The translations under genes and the position numbers were made by a program. DNA of 64,000 nt from Podospora comata (Eukaryota; Ascomycota; Sordariomycetes; Sordariales; Podosporaceae), in the NCBI GenBank assembly GCA_017354895.1, contig CP071493.1, positions 7,812,001-7,876,000 of the forward strand. The letters are read 5' to 3'. The notes beneath the pieces were generated by a model. It was given only the letters and a program-made list of their open reading frames with translations. It did not search any database and was not told the origin of the DNA. Positions 1 to 9,915 of this stretch are shown piece by piece (position 1 is the first letter of the stretch; every line of letters starts with the position of its first letter).

Positions 1-1066
1 CACACCTGCTTTGGAAAGCCGGGTGCAGGCCGAAAATCTTGAACGAATCCGTAGGTAGGGTCGGTGAAATAGATGTCACCATTTTGGGGGTTGACTGAGG
101 CGTCGTTGATGGAGTTGAATTGCCGACCAAAGTAGTTGTTCAGCATGACTAGGTATTCTCTTGACGTTAGCACGTGATAAGTACTCGACGCGCGGAGACT
201 ACCTAACCGACCTTTTGTATCATAAGGAGGCTCTGGATTCATAAGGTAAATGGCAGGAGGAATGTTCTCCCCCTTTCCTTGTCCGACAAAGAGCAACTTG
301 TTCTTGTAGTTTGTGCCCCCTATTTTGGTATTCAGTCTGATGCGTTCGTCAAGCACGTGCAAAATACAACCCTACCGTTCGGGTTCATAACCTTGGCCCC
401 GTCAGCCGCAGTCACATCCTCAATCTGAACAGATCCTCTGGCATTTCTCTGGCTGGTGATAGCCCGTGTGATGGCAGACAATTTGATCTTCTGAATGATG
501 GCTGATTTTTGCATCCCTGTTCCGGCAGCTGGCGCACCTGCATTCTGACAAAAGAACATTTCATCTGTGGATGGATTCCTGCATCATATGTTAGCCGAGT
601 AGTCGTTGCCATGAGCTCAAACACGCTGTCGGTTGACTTACCACACTGGAGCCTCGTGAAACAAGGGGTCGCCATCGGTGTGGTTCAGCAGCGTCAAGGT
701 TGGGTTGGGCCCAATAATATCCTCGAACTCCTTGCTGTAGATGTGAAAGGGCCGGGCAACTAGAGACTCTATTGTCGCATTTGGTGGTGCGAATGGCTGT
801 GTTGGACCAGATACCGATGGTTAACTTGACATCTGGGCTGGCATGATGAAAGGGATGAAAAGATCACACACAATCCAAGCAATGAAACCTCCATATTCTG
901 ACGGTGGAGGAACAGTCGGGAGAACATTAAAGGCCCTTTGATCGATCCTTTGTGCCTGGGCCGCAAAACTTTGCCTTTCGGCATGAAACAAGTCTGGAGT
1001 GCTGATAGCGACGCCTAGAAAGACAGCTGATGACAGGAAGCTTTTGCCGAACTGTAATGGCGGCAT
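1..1066 (-). CDS. SMP-30/gluconolactonase-like secreted protein, 3' end cut by window
   Basis: This is the 5' part of a beta-propeller lactonase-like protein; family members hydrolyse sugar lactones or related esters, but the substrate here is unknown. The ATG at 1066 opens a signal peptide (MPPLQFGKSFLSS followed by a hydrophobic run). I read five exons: 1066-872, 796-642, 578-376, 319-212 and 148-<1; all joins keep frame. Across the joins the protein reads DPLFHEAPVW, FFCQNAGAPAAGTG, NPNGGTNYKNKLLF, then NNYFGRQFNSIND and DIYFTDPTYG. That last stretch is the conserved metal-site region (N-D, then TDPxYG) of fungal SMP-30 proteins. The acceptor choices at 579 and 149 were decided by frame, because nearer AG sites would give stops. 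The gene runs off the left edge, so the C-terminal part of the propeller is not seen. Confidence 0.85.
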
Positions 1067-2249
1067 GGTGCACAGTCTGAATAGGGTCTATGGAAGGTGC
1101 TTCCAGATCGTGGATGTCGGTATCTCTGTGTCTTGCACGAGAAAGAGACATTCTTCAGCAAAGCAAGATAGAGGGGGAGAGCCATCATGTAGTTACTCCG
1201 AATCCTACATCATAACCCCACTCGACCCCTGACACGGGTACCACAGGGCGTAAGACGGGATCTGCATACATCCGCAATCCATGCGAAGATCGATCTTTCA
1301 TCCGAAATTCTGCCCAAGGGTGCCGTCGGACCGGCGCGGAGGTCCGGGCGCTGCGGCGGGCACCACTCCTTTGCGGTGGCCGGCTGAATAGATGTTTTAT
1401 CTCCCGATGTTGAGACTTCCAAGGCTATCAATCATCATCCGCAATTGACCATGCTGTCTCCCAGGCACGAACAACCACTTCTCGAGCCTCCAAACACCAT
1501 GTCTTGTCGAGAAAGCAGGGCGGTGATGGTAATCCAGGGCCCGCAGAAACCATTGTGGTTCTGGAAACGTGCAACAGGCCATTGCTGCTGTACACAATCA
1601 GTTGAATAGACTGGGGGTCTTCTGGGGTGCGGATTTTGGCTTGGGGTGTGGTTCTGGGTCTTCTCGTAGATGTAGCAGAACTGGCCCTGCGCGTTGAAGA
1701 TCGTTTTGCCGCTGGGAAACTTTAGATTTTGTTGATCGCGATATCTTGGGATCAGGCTTGGGGATTATCTGTTGGGTCTGGGGGTGCTCGTTCCGCAAGA
1801 GCCATGCACGAGGTGAGCTCTTGCTCTTTCGGTCAAGATATTCAATTTAGGGTTTGCATCTTCCTCGCACAACTTTCATTTCCATCCTTTTGGCAGCTGC
1901 GATGTTCATTTTTTTTCAACTTGGTCCAGCATTCTTGGATGTTGTCATAATCGATCAATGTTAGCCACGCCCTTGCCTCCTACTGGAGCACTTTTATTCT
2001 CAGCTAAGAATCCGGGCAATCTGTCTGGTGTACCTAGACTTTGATATTTGATTATTGCGCCATGCTGTATAACCAACACCGCCTTTTGAGCCAAAATAGT
2101 GCGAGGTCTTTGGACTTGATCAGCTCGTTGCCAAAGTAGAGTTAGAGAATGCTTCTTCTTGTATAGTCCGTCCTGCCATACCACCGGCTGCTTCAATCAT
2201 TCACCAAACCAACGCTTGTAAGGCTGTGTTATTCTTACTCTCGACTTTT
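1067..2249. other. Intergenic, no supported gene
   Basis: This stretch holds the promoter side of the lactonase-like gene and the 3' side of the reductase gene. Short open frames occur on both strands, for example 1945-2196 and 1397-1597 on the minus strand. None shows a recognisable motif or believable splice partners. I see no repeat or RNA gene. Confidence 0.5.
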
Positions 2250-3410
2250 TCAAATTATCGCCTCTGTTTCCTCAAAACTCACAAAGAATCGCGCACTATC
2301 CACCACGCTATCCCGAAACATCACCCAGTCTCTCCCCAACACTTTCCTTGCTGGCTCGGAATCAAACTTCTTCATTGCCGCCCTCGTTTTCTTGACCTCC
2401 TCAACCTTCCCTGCAGACGCCTCCCTGATAACACCTCTCAGATTATCCCCGACCTCCTCCCTCAAAACCTGCGCCATCTGACCAGGACTAACATTATCCT
2501 GCGCCACAAGCAAAAGCCTCTCCCTCCTCTTCTCCTTCCCATCACCCATAGCCAAGTCATTCGCCACAGTCTTCACCACCACCTCCGCCACATCCCTAAC
2601 ATCAACAAAAGTCCCCCTAATGACGCTCGCCTCGGGGACCTCGCCTCCATGCATCACATCCCAAATGTCCTTCACCCGCATGCTCAGCCCAGACAACGGG
2701 CTCGGCATAAACAACGGCGGCCCCAACACAGGACTGGGACAAAAAGTCGTGACATTCACCGCCTTCCATCTTGGATCATTCTTGTCATCGACGATCTTCC
2801 AGAGTGCCTTTTCTGCAGCGGTTTTGCTGGCTTGGTAGGTGATGTAACCGGGTGTGTTGTCCCCCAGCTCTGCCACCTTGGCCTCGGCTTCTTGGTTCCA
2901 ATCTGCCGAGGTAAAAACGTGATCCGGAGAGCGGTAAGGGGGTGGTGAGTACACTGCGCTGATGGAGGACATGAACGCCACTGATTTGATCTTGGTGGGG
3001 GCCTCAACGGCGGAGGCGAGTAGGGAAGTGGTCCCGTCAACGGCGGCCTTCATCATGGGGGCTGGGTCGCCGTCGGCCATCGAAACCGGAGAGGCGAGGT
3101 GGGCTATGGCTTGGACACCTTTTCGATGTCATGATCAGGTCATCAGTAAAGACAGGAGCACGGGAAGGAGGGACCTGCCTTGGACCGCATTGTCAAACGC
3201 CCCTTTGATGGTGATGTCAGGAACCTCGACTATCTCGACCTTGCCGCCGCCTGCTTTCTGGGGTGCGGACAATGCGCGAAGCAAGGACTCGACATTAGGA
3301 GAGGTTTTGTTTCGGACCGTGCCCCTGACGCTGAAGCCGGCCTGGAGGAAGCGGGCGGCGGTGTGCGCGGCAATGTAGCCGTTGATTCCGGTGATGAGAA
3401 CTTTTGCCAT
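2250..3410 (-). CDS. Extended SDR, dihydroflavonol-4-reductase-like NAD(P)-dependent reductase
   Basis: This is an NAD(P)-binding oxidoreductase of about 366 residues, related to DFR-like ketoreductases of fungi such as Gre2-type methylglyoxal/aldehyde reductases. The substrate cannot be told. Exon 1 (3410-3179) begins MAKVLITGINGYIA, with the TGxxGYIA dinucleotide motif, and continues ARFLQAGFSVRGTVRN. Exon 2 (3118-2250) carries the substrate-side core and the catalytic pair in YQASK (YxxxK). The only intron that keeps frame is 60 nt long and starts with GC (AAG/GCAGGT) rather than GT. It gives the typical join DNAVQG-VQAIAHLASPV. Using the nearby GT would break the conserved run. The protein looks cytosolic, with no signal peptide. 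The upstream neighbour (3701-4507) is on the same strand but unrelated. Confidence 0.88.
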
Positions 3411-3700
3411 TGTGCGCTGGACAGCCTTTGCAGGTGAACTGAATTGGTGAATTCCTGGAACTGAAATTGAATCGAAGACTGGAAAAAGAAAAAAAAAGAT
3501 GGCCGATATCGCTACCAGCGACTCGCAAACAACACCGGCCGGCGTCACACACGCCCCTTGCCACGACAACGCCCGCCCGGGTCATACATATCCCGATGGC
3601 AGCCGACGGCTCCCGGGCTCACTTATCGTGGCAGCCTTTCATCCGAAACCTTCATCTTTATTTCATCTACCGCACTCCGTATGTACAAATCCCGACCCCC

Positions 3701-4507
3701 TTAATTGAACATGTTCGGCACCGGGTTCCTCAAGTAAGGCTTCACCGCCGTCGTCCCGTTGAAATCCCTCGACACCGCCTGGGCAAACGCCTGCGCAATC
3801 ACATCCGCCCCCTCGGGGCTGGTGTGGGTGTAATCCACAGGGTAAAAGCTATTCACCTTCTGGCTCCCCAACCGCTGATATGTCTTGGTCACAGCCTGGT
3901 AGTGATCCACAAAGCTCGCCCCGCTGCCCACGTTCCTCGCCGCGGCAGCAGCGTACGGCACGAACCTAGGCGGCTCGTAGTTCCCGCTCCACTGCCCGTT
4001 CTGCCACAGGTTCTTGGGCGTCTGGGCGCTGAAGACGACCTTGGCCCCCTTGGCGATGAGAGCCCTACCGGCCGTCTGGAGGTAGTGGTTGTACGTGTAG
4101 ACCGTCTCGCCTGTCTTGCCTGACCTGCAGACCTCGTTTCCTGTGCCGGGGCAGGCGCTGCGGCCGTTGTCGTTGGCCGAGTTGGGGGAGCTGCCGTCGT
4201 TGTGCCCGAAGCTGATGATGACGATGTCGTTGGGGACAACGAGGCGCTCGATCTCGGCGAAGCGGCCTTCGTTGGTGAAGCTGCGGGCGGAGCGGCCGGA
4301 GATGGCCTTGTTGACGACCGAGATGGTGAGGTACTTGGAGAGGTACTCGCCCCAGCCGTTGTGTGGGCTGTTTGTGCGGGCCATGGTGCTGTCGCCGGCC
4401 AGGTAGACGGTGGGTGGCTTGGTTTGGCGAGGGGAGTTCTGCGAAGGGGCGGCGTTGCTTCCCGCCGCCATGAGGAGCGGGAGGAGGGTGGCTGGTGAGA
4501 ACTTCAT
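3701..4507 (-). CDS. Rhamnogalacturonan acetylesterase (CE12, SGNH hydrolase)
   Basis: This secreted esterase removes acetyl groups from the rhamnogalacturonan I backbone of pectin. It is a single exon of 268 codons. The ATG at 4507 starts a signal peptide (MKFSPATLLPLLMAAGSNAA). Block I follows as VYLAGDSTMA, with the nucleophile Ser at about residue 40. Next come the SFGHNDG block (block III Asn) and the C-terminal DYTHTSPEGAD block with the Asp/His pair. All four SGNH elements are therefore present and in order, and the length matches CE12 enzymes. The frame stays open 41 codons upstream of this ATG, but that part lacks a signal peptide, so I chose 4507. The neighbouring regulator gene at 5181-7852 could be a pathway regulator, but only proximity suggests it. 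Confidence 0.92.
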   Translation of the reverse strand: MKFSPATLLPLLMAAGSNAAPSQNSPRQTKPPTVYLAGDSTMARTNSPHNGWGEYLSKYLTISVVNKAISGRSARSFTNEGRFAEIERLVVPNDIVIISFGHNDGSSPNSANDNGRSACPGTGNEVCRSGKTGETVYTYNHYLQTAGRALIAKGAKVVFSAQTPKNLWQNGQWSGNYEPPRFVPYAAAAARNVGSGASFVDHYQAVTKTYQRLGSQKVNSFYPVDYTHTSPEGADVIAQAFAQAVSRDFNGTTAVKPYLRNPVPNMFN

Positions 4508-4591
4508 GATGAGGGTCTGTGGCGGTGGTGACTTGGCTCCCGATCTCGTATCCTTCCCTCCACAACACGGACAGAGGGGGGTCGTGGTCTC

Positions 4592-4599
4592 TTTTAAAG
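4592..4599 (-). promoter_or_regulatory. TATA-like element of the acetylesterase gene
   Basis: The minus strand reads GCTTTAAAAG about 85 nt upstream of the ATG at 4507. That is a plausible distance for a TATA-type core promoter with a short leader. It is motif evidence only. Confidence 0.3.
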
Positions 4600-5180
4600 C
4601 AGCCGGCTTCCATCTCCCCGGGGGTCCCACAACATGCCCATCGTGTCATCTTTCGTCGACTTTGCAATGTTGCATTTCTTTCCCGGTAGGCTAGCTTCGG
4701 GTTTCCTGGATAACGGCCTGGATTCCACCAGCGAGAGGAGACCTTGTGCACTTGCGCAGCACGCTCTCCTCGCCATAGCGCAAGGCGGGAAAACTCACCA
4801 AAGCCACAACCGACCGAACGGGACCCTCCACGTTACCGTCGCCAACAAAAAATCCCCCGGGCTAGTGTCGTAACATGTTACGGTTGGTGCGGCTAAAAGG
4901 GGAAATAAAGAATCTGGGGTTTCCCCCAGATCCAGTCGTCGTCTCCAACGGCACCTCTGTCGGGAGAATGATCCAAACAAGGTATTACGGGCTCTCAGCA
5001 GCCGAGTAAGTGGTCAGCGGCATGCCATTGTCCTTGGCAATATGGCAGGCAAGGCTCCACCTACATCAGCGCTTTGTAGCAGTTTCACGAGAGCGAAGCG
5101 TACGGAACAATCTGAGATTGGAGGAAAAAGTTTCGAAACCCCCAAGCAATGACGCTAATTCGACCAAATGCTATGAAACA
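4600..5180. other. Intergenic, promoter side of acetylesterase
   Basis: The stretch lies between the acetylesterase start and the 3' end of the transcription factor gene. Small open frames on both strands show no motif. I see no repeat or RNA gene. Confidence 0.5.
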
Positions 5181-7852
5181 TTACACCATCTCCATCTTAT
5201 CGCCATCCATAACATGATCAGCGTCGACTGTGGGCTCGATTCTTTTTGATCTGCTGAGATCCCCAAGCGTCGCCGCGACCCGGTCACAAGTAGCCGCCGA
5301 TCGGTCCGTCAGCGCAAGCTCGTAGTCTACCACCACGTTCGAAGTGAGGTGCTCTGCCGTCATGGCCGAGAGTGACGAATTTTCCGGTCGCGTCACCTCG
5401 CCTATCACCGATTCTGCGTATTGTCTCGTGATCGTTTGGGTGGAAAGCGCCAGGGCCAGTAGTCCCTGTATGAAGACTTTGATAACTTCAAACCGGCTCA
5501 CGATGCGAAGAAGGCCCTTGATGCAGACCGCAAAGTAGTGTCGTCGTACAGAATCGTCCTTTCGTTCCACCGAGGGTCCAGTCTGGCAAAGACTGCTTGC
5601 AAGAGACATCGTCCCGCCCAGTGGGCCCAACAGATTTCCCTGGAGATCAAATGTACTCTGGTAATTGATTACCAGCCTCTTGAGTTGGTCAACCGAGGAG
5701 TTGAACGCACAGAGGGCGGATCCTTGAGTGTCGAATGACTGGAACTTCAGTCGCCGCAATGGCCCAAATATAAATGGTTGAAATAATGCAATGACAGCTG
5801 CATGAAAGTTCATACTAGACAAACGTCCGTAAGTATCTCCACATCTACATTGGTCAACGGGGTTTCAACCAGAACTTACTGCATGCACATTGTCTCTGGA
5901 GAGTTCTGATCCCCTCTGACGCAGGCAAGCGGCAGACCTGCCGCCCATGCAAGCAGTCGCCGAAAGATATTTTCAGCTTGTTCAAGGCTTGGGTTTCGAT
6001 TCGGCATTGCTGCTAGCGGAGAACCATCGTCTGGCTCACCAGTATAGTAGTACAACCGCACCATGTCATGAACTATTACCGCCAGCTCATTCGTGGATAC
6101 GTAGCTGATATCTGAATAGCTGGGGAGAGGGAGTATCGCTAAGCTACCGTCGTCCGTCTTGTACGTACCGCGACCAGCTATGGGAAGCCCGGGATGCCCC
6201 TGAAATGCACAGGAGCGGGCATGTAGGTCAGTGAATCTATGTTCGTCAGCTTGAGAGTCTCGCCAGGCTGCCAACCCCAAATGAAGGACGTACGTTTGAT
6301 TCGAAAATACACCCCACGCAGTATGTGAAGTGGCTTTGGCCCACTGGCCAGAGCTCAAAGTTATACCTGTCGGTTGAGCAATTGCCCCTGCAGAAAAAGC
6401 GTCCCCAGTCCCGAATAGCCCCATGAACCGACTAGCTGCAAGAGAAGCGGCTTTGTATCGCGCCGAGAGGTCGGCGTGGCCTGACACCACGGCGCAAGCT
6501 TCAAGCAGAGTGGCGGTAGGGGCAGAGGTGATGGTGTTGAGATTCAATGACTGCCAGAATAAATGATCTGCTTGTGCCAAAAATCGGACACCCAATTCTT
6601 GCAGACCCTTCTCGGGGTATAAGCTGCAGTAAGCTTGCTATGCTTTGAGTCAGCAACGTGAAATCGTACCCGGTTTTCAGCTACTTACGCAAGTCCACGC
6701 CAACAACGCATTGACGAGCTGGGATGAGCAGTAAACATGCCCTCCGTGGGCCAAGTCGTTGAGAAAGAGATCTGCATCAAAAAGTTGAAAGGCAGGCTGG
6801 TCATTGACAAAGTATTGTGAGAGCAGGCTAGCGGCAAGATCTCCGTTAATCACGACATCAGTCCATTGGGTGATGTCAACGCTCTGAAATCGGTTGTCAG
6901 ACTGTGGGTAAGGGCGCTTATTTTCATTCGAGCATGTAATCTGCACGGCATCGATGTGGCTGAGAAGCTGACTGGGGTCGTATATCACCTGTAGCCCAAG
7001 GCGCTCAGCATCTGGATGTATTAGAACAGGGTATACCGAGGGGTCTGAAGGGTGTTTGTTAGTGTATTCCCGCCATGCCAGAATATCGAATATACGTACA
7101 CCTGGTCGCCAATTCGTTCGCCAGGCTGTGGTGGGCATGTGGTTGAAGCATGTATTCCTTTCCAGTGTCTGTAGAGGTTTGTCTTGAGAGTAAAGATGGC
7201 GGCAAGGGAGAATTGCCGACGGCAGATGAGCTCTTAGTGGACAAAGGCTGTGGGGGTGAGAATCTGAGGTTGTTCATGAATCAATTTACGGCACCGGGGA
7301 GAAGAGGTAAGACATGTAAACAAGTTTGAGTGGCAAACTAGATGTTTGTCAAAGGGGCAAGCCAGTCATGACGAGGGAAAAAAAAACAATCAAAACTCAC
7401 GGCTGGGAATAATGGCTGAAAGCTTCATTATCCAGTCGTTCTCCCAACAATGATTGACTGCTGCTAGGCCCCTGATCAGAGACACTTACCGCAATATCGT
7501 CGAGATGAATATTGTCAGAGCTCCCTGCACACTGAGACCTATACAGCAACTCCAAATCCTGAATCCGTTCTCGGAGGCGCGCGTTTTCCAGGTGCAACGC
7601 CTCTTCTGGCGAAAGTTGGTAGCGACATTCTTGGGGTTGCTGCCGCGATTGGCACTGAAAGCACGGCTCTCCGCCGTTGCACTTGATCTTTTTCTTCTTG
7701 CAATAGGTGCAAGCCTTGCGAGACAGCAGACGACGAGGCGGAAGTGCAGGAGAATCACTTGGGGACCCGAAGGAGGAAGTTTCTTGAGAAGACCGGGACT
7801 CGGCCGATTCTTGCCTGTGGGGTGCGGGGGCAATGTCTCTGAAGCGAGACAT
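5181..7852 (-). CDS. Zn(2)Cys(6) fungal transcription factor
   Basis: This is a nuclear regulator of 787 codons in five exons: 7852-7401, 7263-7100, 7044-6689, 6637-5880 and 5814-5181. The total is an exact number of codons. Residues about 45-80 hold the binuclear zinc cluster in the spacing C-x2-C-x6-C-x5-C-x2-C-x8-C (ACTYCKKKKIKCNGGEPC and on). A basic stretch precedes it, and a short leucine-bearing helix follows (EEALHLENARLRERIQDLELLY), a likely dimerisation coil. The remainder is a helical fungal-type regulatory domain with no recognisable ligand site. An Ser/Gln-rich N-terminus precedes the cluster. Intron 2 carries a CTAAC branch site shortly before its AG. No target can be named. It lies downstream of nothing co-oriented except the acetylesterase and the SDR reductase. 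Confidence 0.87.
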
Positions 7853-8700
7853 GTTGAGGTGACGAGGTTGTGCAAAGTCCTAGCAGACGAGATGCGTTTG
7901 AAGATGGCTGCATACCCAAGGGAGCCAGTTGACTTATCAGGAGTTGAGTCCGGCGCTGCGGGTTCGATGAGATCAAAGTGGCAGTTTTGTATGCGTTTGG
8001 GAGAAAACACTTAAGCTTTCATCAGGGTCCATCCACTGCTAGTTGGGGCCTGCAGCGTGTCAGCCCAGATCTGGGTCAGGATTCGTTGCCAAGCGTATGA
8101 GGTAGGCATGAAAGTTGCCAGTATCGTTATCTAACCTCTTTTCTTAATCGTGGACAGCATTGCGATTTGTTACGAGGTTACCTGGCACTCCTGGCGAGTA
8201 TGGCACGCATGGCTAACTACAATCAGGGAGAAGAAAAAGTGCAAGGGAATGACGTCGCCATCAAGTGGTGGAACCCTTTGGGTCGCGTGCAGGGTCTCAC
8301 GAAGGATTTTCGCCCAAATATTCCTCATCGAGAAATGGAAGCGGGGCACCGCTAGCGTAATCCAACGGCCAGACTTCCACAAGCAGGTTTTGACATGTCA
8401 AAAAGGGACCAAATGCTCCGCGAACGAGTATCGTAAAGGTTAGGGTTCATGGTCAGTCACTCCTGAATCCAAAATATTGAGATCGCATCACGGCACCTAC
8501 GACATCCGAGGAAGATACCTATGTTCTTCGCCGTCGTAGCCGCTAGCAAATTTAAACCAGGGTAGTTCAATCAGCAAGTTAGACAAACCAATTGCAAACT
8601 CCAATTTTGCCTCAACATTGGGCACCAGATCGAGACCTGTGGCTGGATGAGCTGAGGCATCCTTTCGAAATAAGGGGTTTTGACAGTCGGAATTTCAAGG
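7853..8700. other. Intergenic, promoter side of the transcription factor
   Basis: I see no supported gene. Open frames near 8150-8443 have no motif. One TTAGGGTT element occurs near 8440, too short to call anything more than a possible telobox-like protein-binding site. Confidence 0.4.
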
Positions 8701-8975
8701 ATGGCTCATCTACAGGACGTTAACCGAAACTTCAACCAGCAGGCCAGCCTCCAAAAGATAGCGACCATAACTCTGTTGACGACCTGGCAAGCTTTGTCGA
8801 ACGGTACCTTGGCTCAACTACCACCAGACAAGACCGCGAAATCAAACTCCTGAAGTTACTCGAAGACATGGGTGATGAATACCTCTACCACCTCGGCGAA
8901 AATGACACCCAGGCCGAGAGATACTATAGAAAAGTTCTCCAGCTAGCCGAACGCCTTCACGCCGCTAGTTCGTAG
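8701..8975 (+). pseudogene. TPR-like coding scrap, likely gene remnant or end of a tiny gene
   Basis: A strongly coding-looking stretch ends at a TAG near 8975. It reads DDLASFVERYLGS, then REIKLLKLLEDMGDEYL, then AERYYRKVLQLAERLHA. The last part has the helix-turn-helix pattern of a tetratricopeptide motif (G-x-Y-x-x-x-G and A-x-x-Y-Y-x-x-x-L). In this frame there is no ATG start, and a stop lies at about 8720. An ATG at 8701 opens a different frame of 50 codons over the same bases. A GTTAAC branch-like sequence and several AG acceptors precede it, so it could be the last exon of a small spliced gene. More likely it is a remnant of a TPR protein. I cannot decide. Confidence 0.35.
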
Positions 8976-9915
8976 TGACCCATTGAAGGACATGACTGTT
9001 TTGGCGTCAGGGGCGAAAAGGGGCATTTTATCATGGCATGGCTGGCTATCAGGCTCTATGCAAAGATGATTCCCAAAAGGACTGGCATCAAGTCAACAGT
9101 CGCAACAGCCAGATCAATGTTTGAAAACGAAAACTCACGTTTTATAATCATCTAACTCGATCATCCAAGTCATGCAAGATCTATGTACAAAATACCCACG
9201 CGCGTTGCCTTCGACCATACCAGATCAAAATTCTGTACGTGTCAACCTAGTCTTTAGTAGGGAAAAATAAAGTCCAGAAATAGAATTTGTCCCTAATAGC
9301 ATTTCTCATGGGTGGTCCCTGGTGTTTCCTTGCGCCAAAATGAAACCAGCACACTCCTTCGAGGGCCCGCAATCCAGCCAGAGAGAGGTTGCACCCAGAA
9401 GTGGCCAGAAATAAAGAAGAAAAAAAGAGGGAAGCCGAAGAAGAAAAACTCATTACATCCAAAAGTCGGATAGATCTTAACCCCTTTCCCCTTCCGAAAG
9501 CCAAGCGAGCCCAAGACCGTTCCCTCCCTTATGCCGACCAACGCCCCTAGAAGAGAACTGACAAAACAGGCAAATCAGAAGAGAGGGAAGAAAAATAAGG
9601 GTGGTTCCAAACGAGAGCAAGAAGAGAACACAAAAGAGAAGTAATAAAAGATACACCGGCAAACTTTTGTTCAAAAGATATAACAATACTCGCCCCCGTT
9701 TCATGAAGGCGTGCGCGCGTGTGTGTGCGACCCCGTCCTCCTGTCATCCCAGACATGCTTGCCGCCAGGCAAGAGGCCATCATCGAGTCATGCTCCCCAT
9801 TCAGTGCCCTCGCTTATCCCTTGAAAGATGAGGATAGAGGCCCCAAGTCCATGTTGAGAACAGATGATTGTGGAGTCCAATCATGGCACATCCTACACCA
9901 GCGGAGGCGCACCAT
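8976..9915. other. Intergenic, 3' flank of the THKPEHPT repeat gene
   Basis: The region is purine-rich in parts (9400-9670), with many A/G runs and no supported gene. It probably includes the 3' untranslated region of the repeat protein gene. Confidence 0.4.

Noticed and set aside
2226-2948. 240-codon plus-strand frame
   Set aside because: It is the antisense of the SDR reductase; the minus strand carries all the conserved motifs.
3467-4123. 218-codon plus-strand frame
   Set aside because: It overlaps the acetylesterase in antisense and has no motif.
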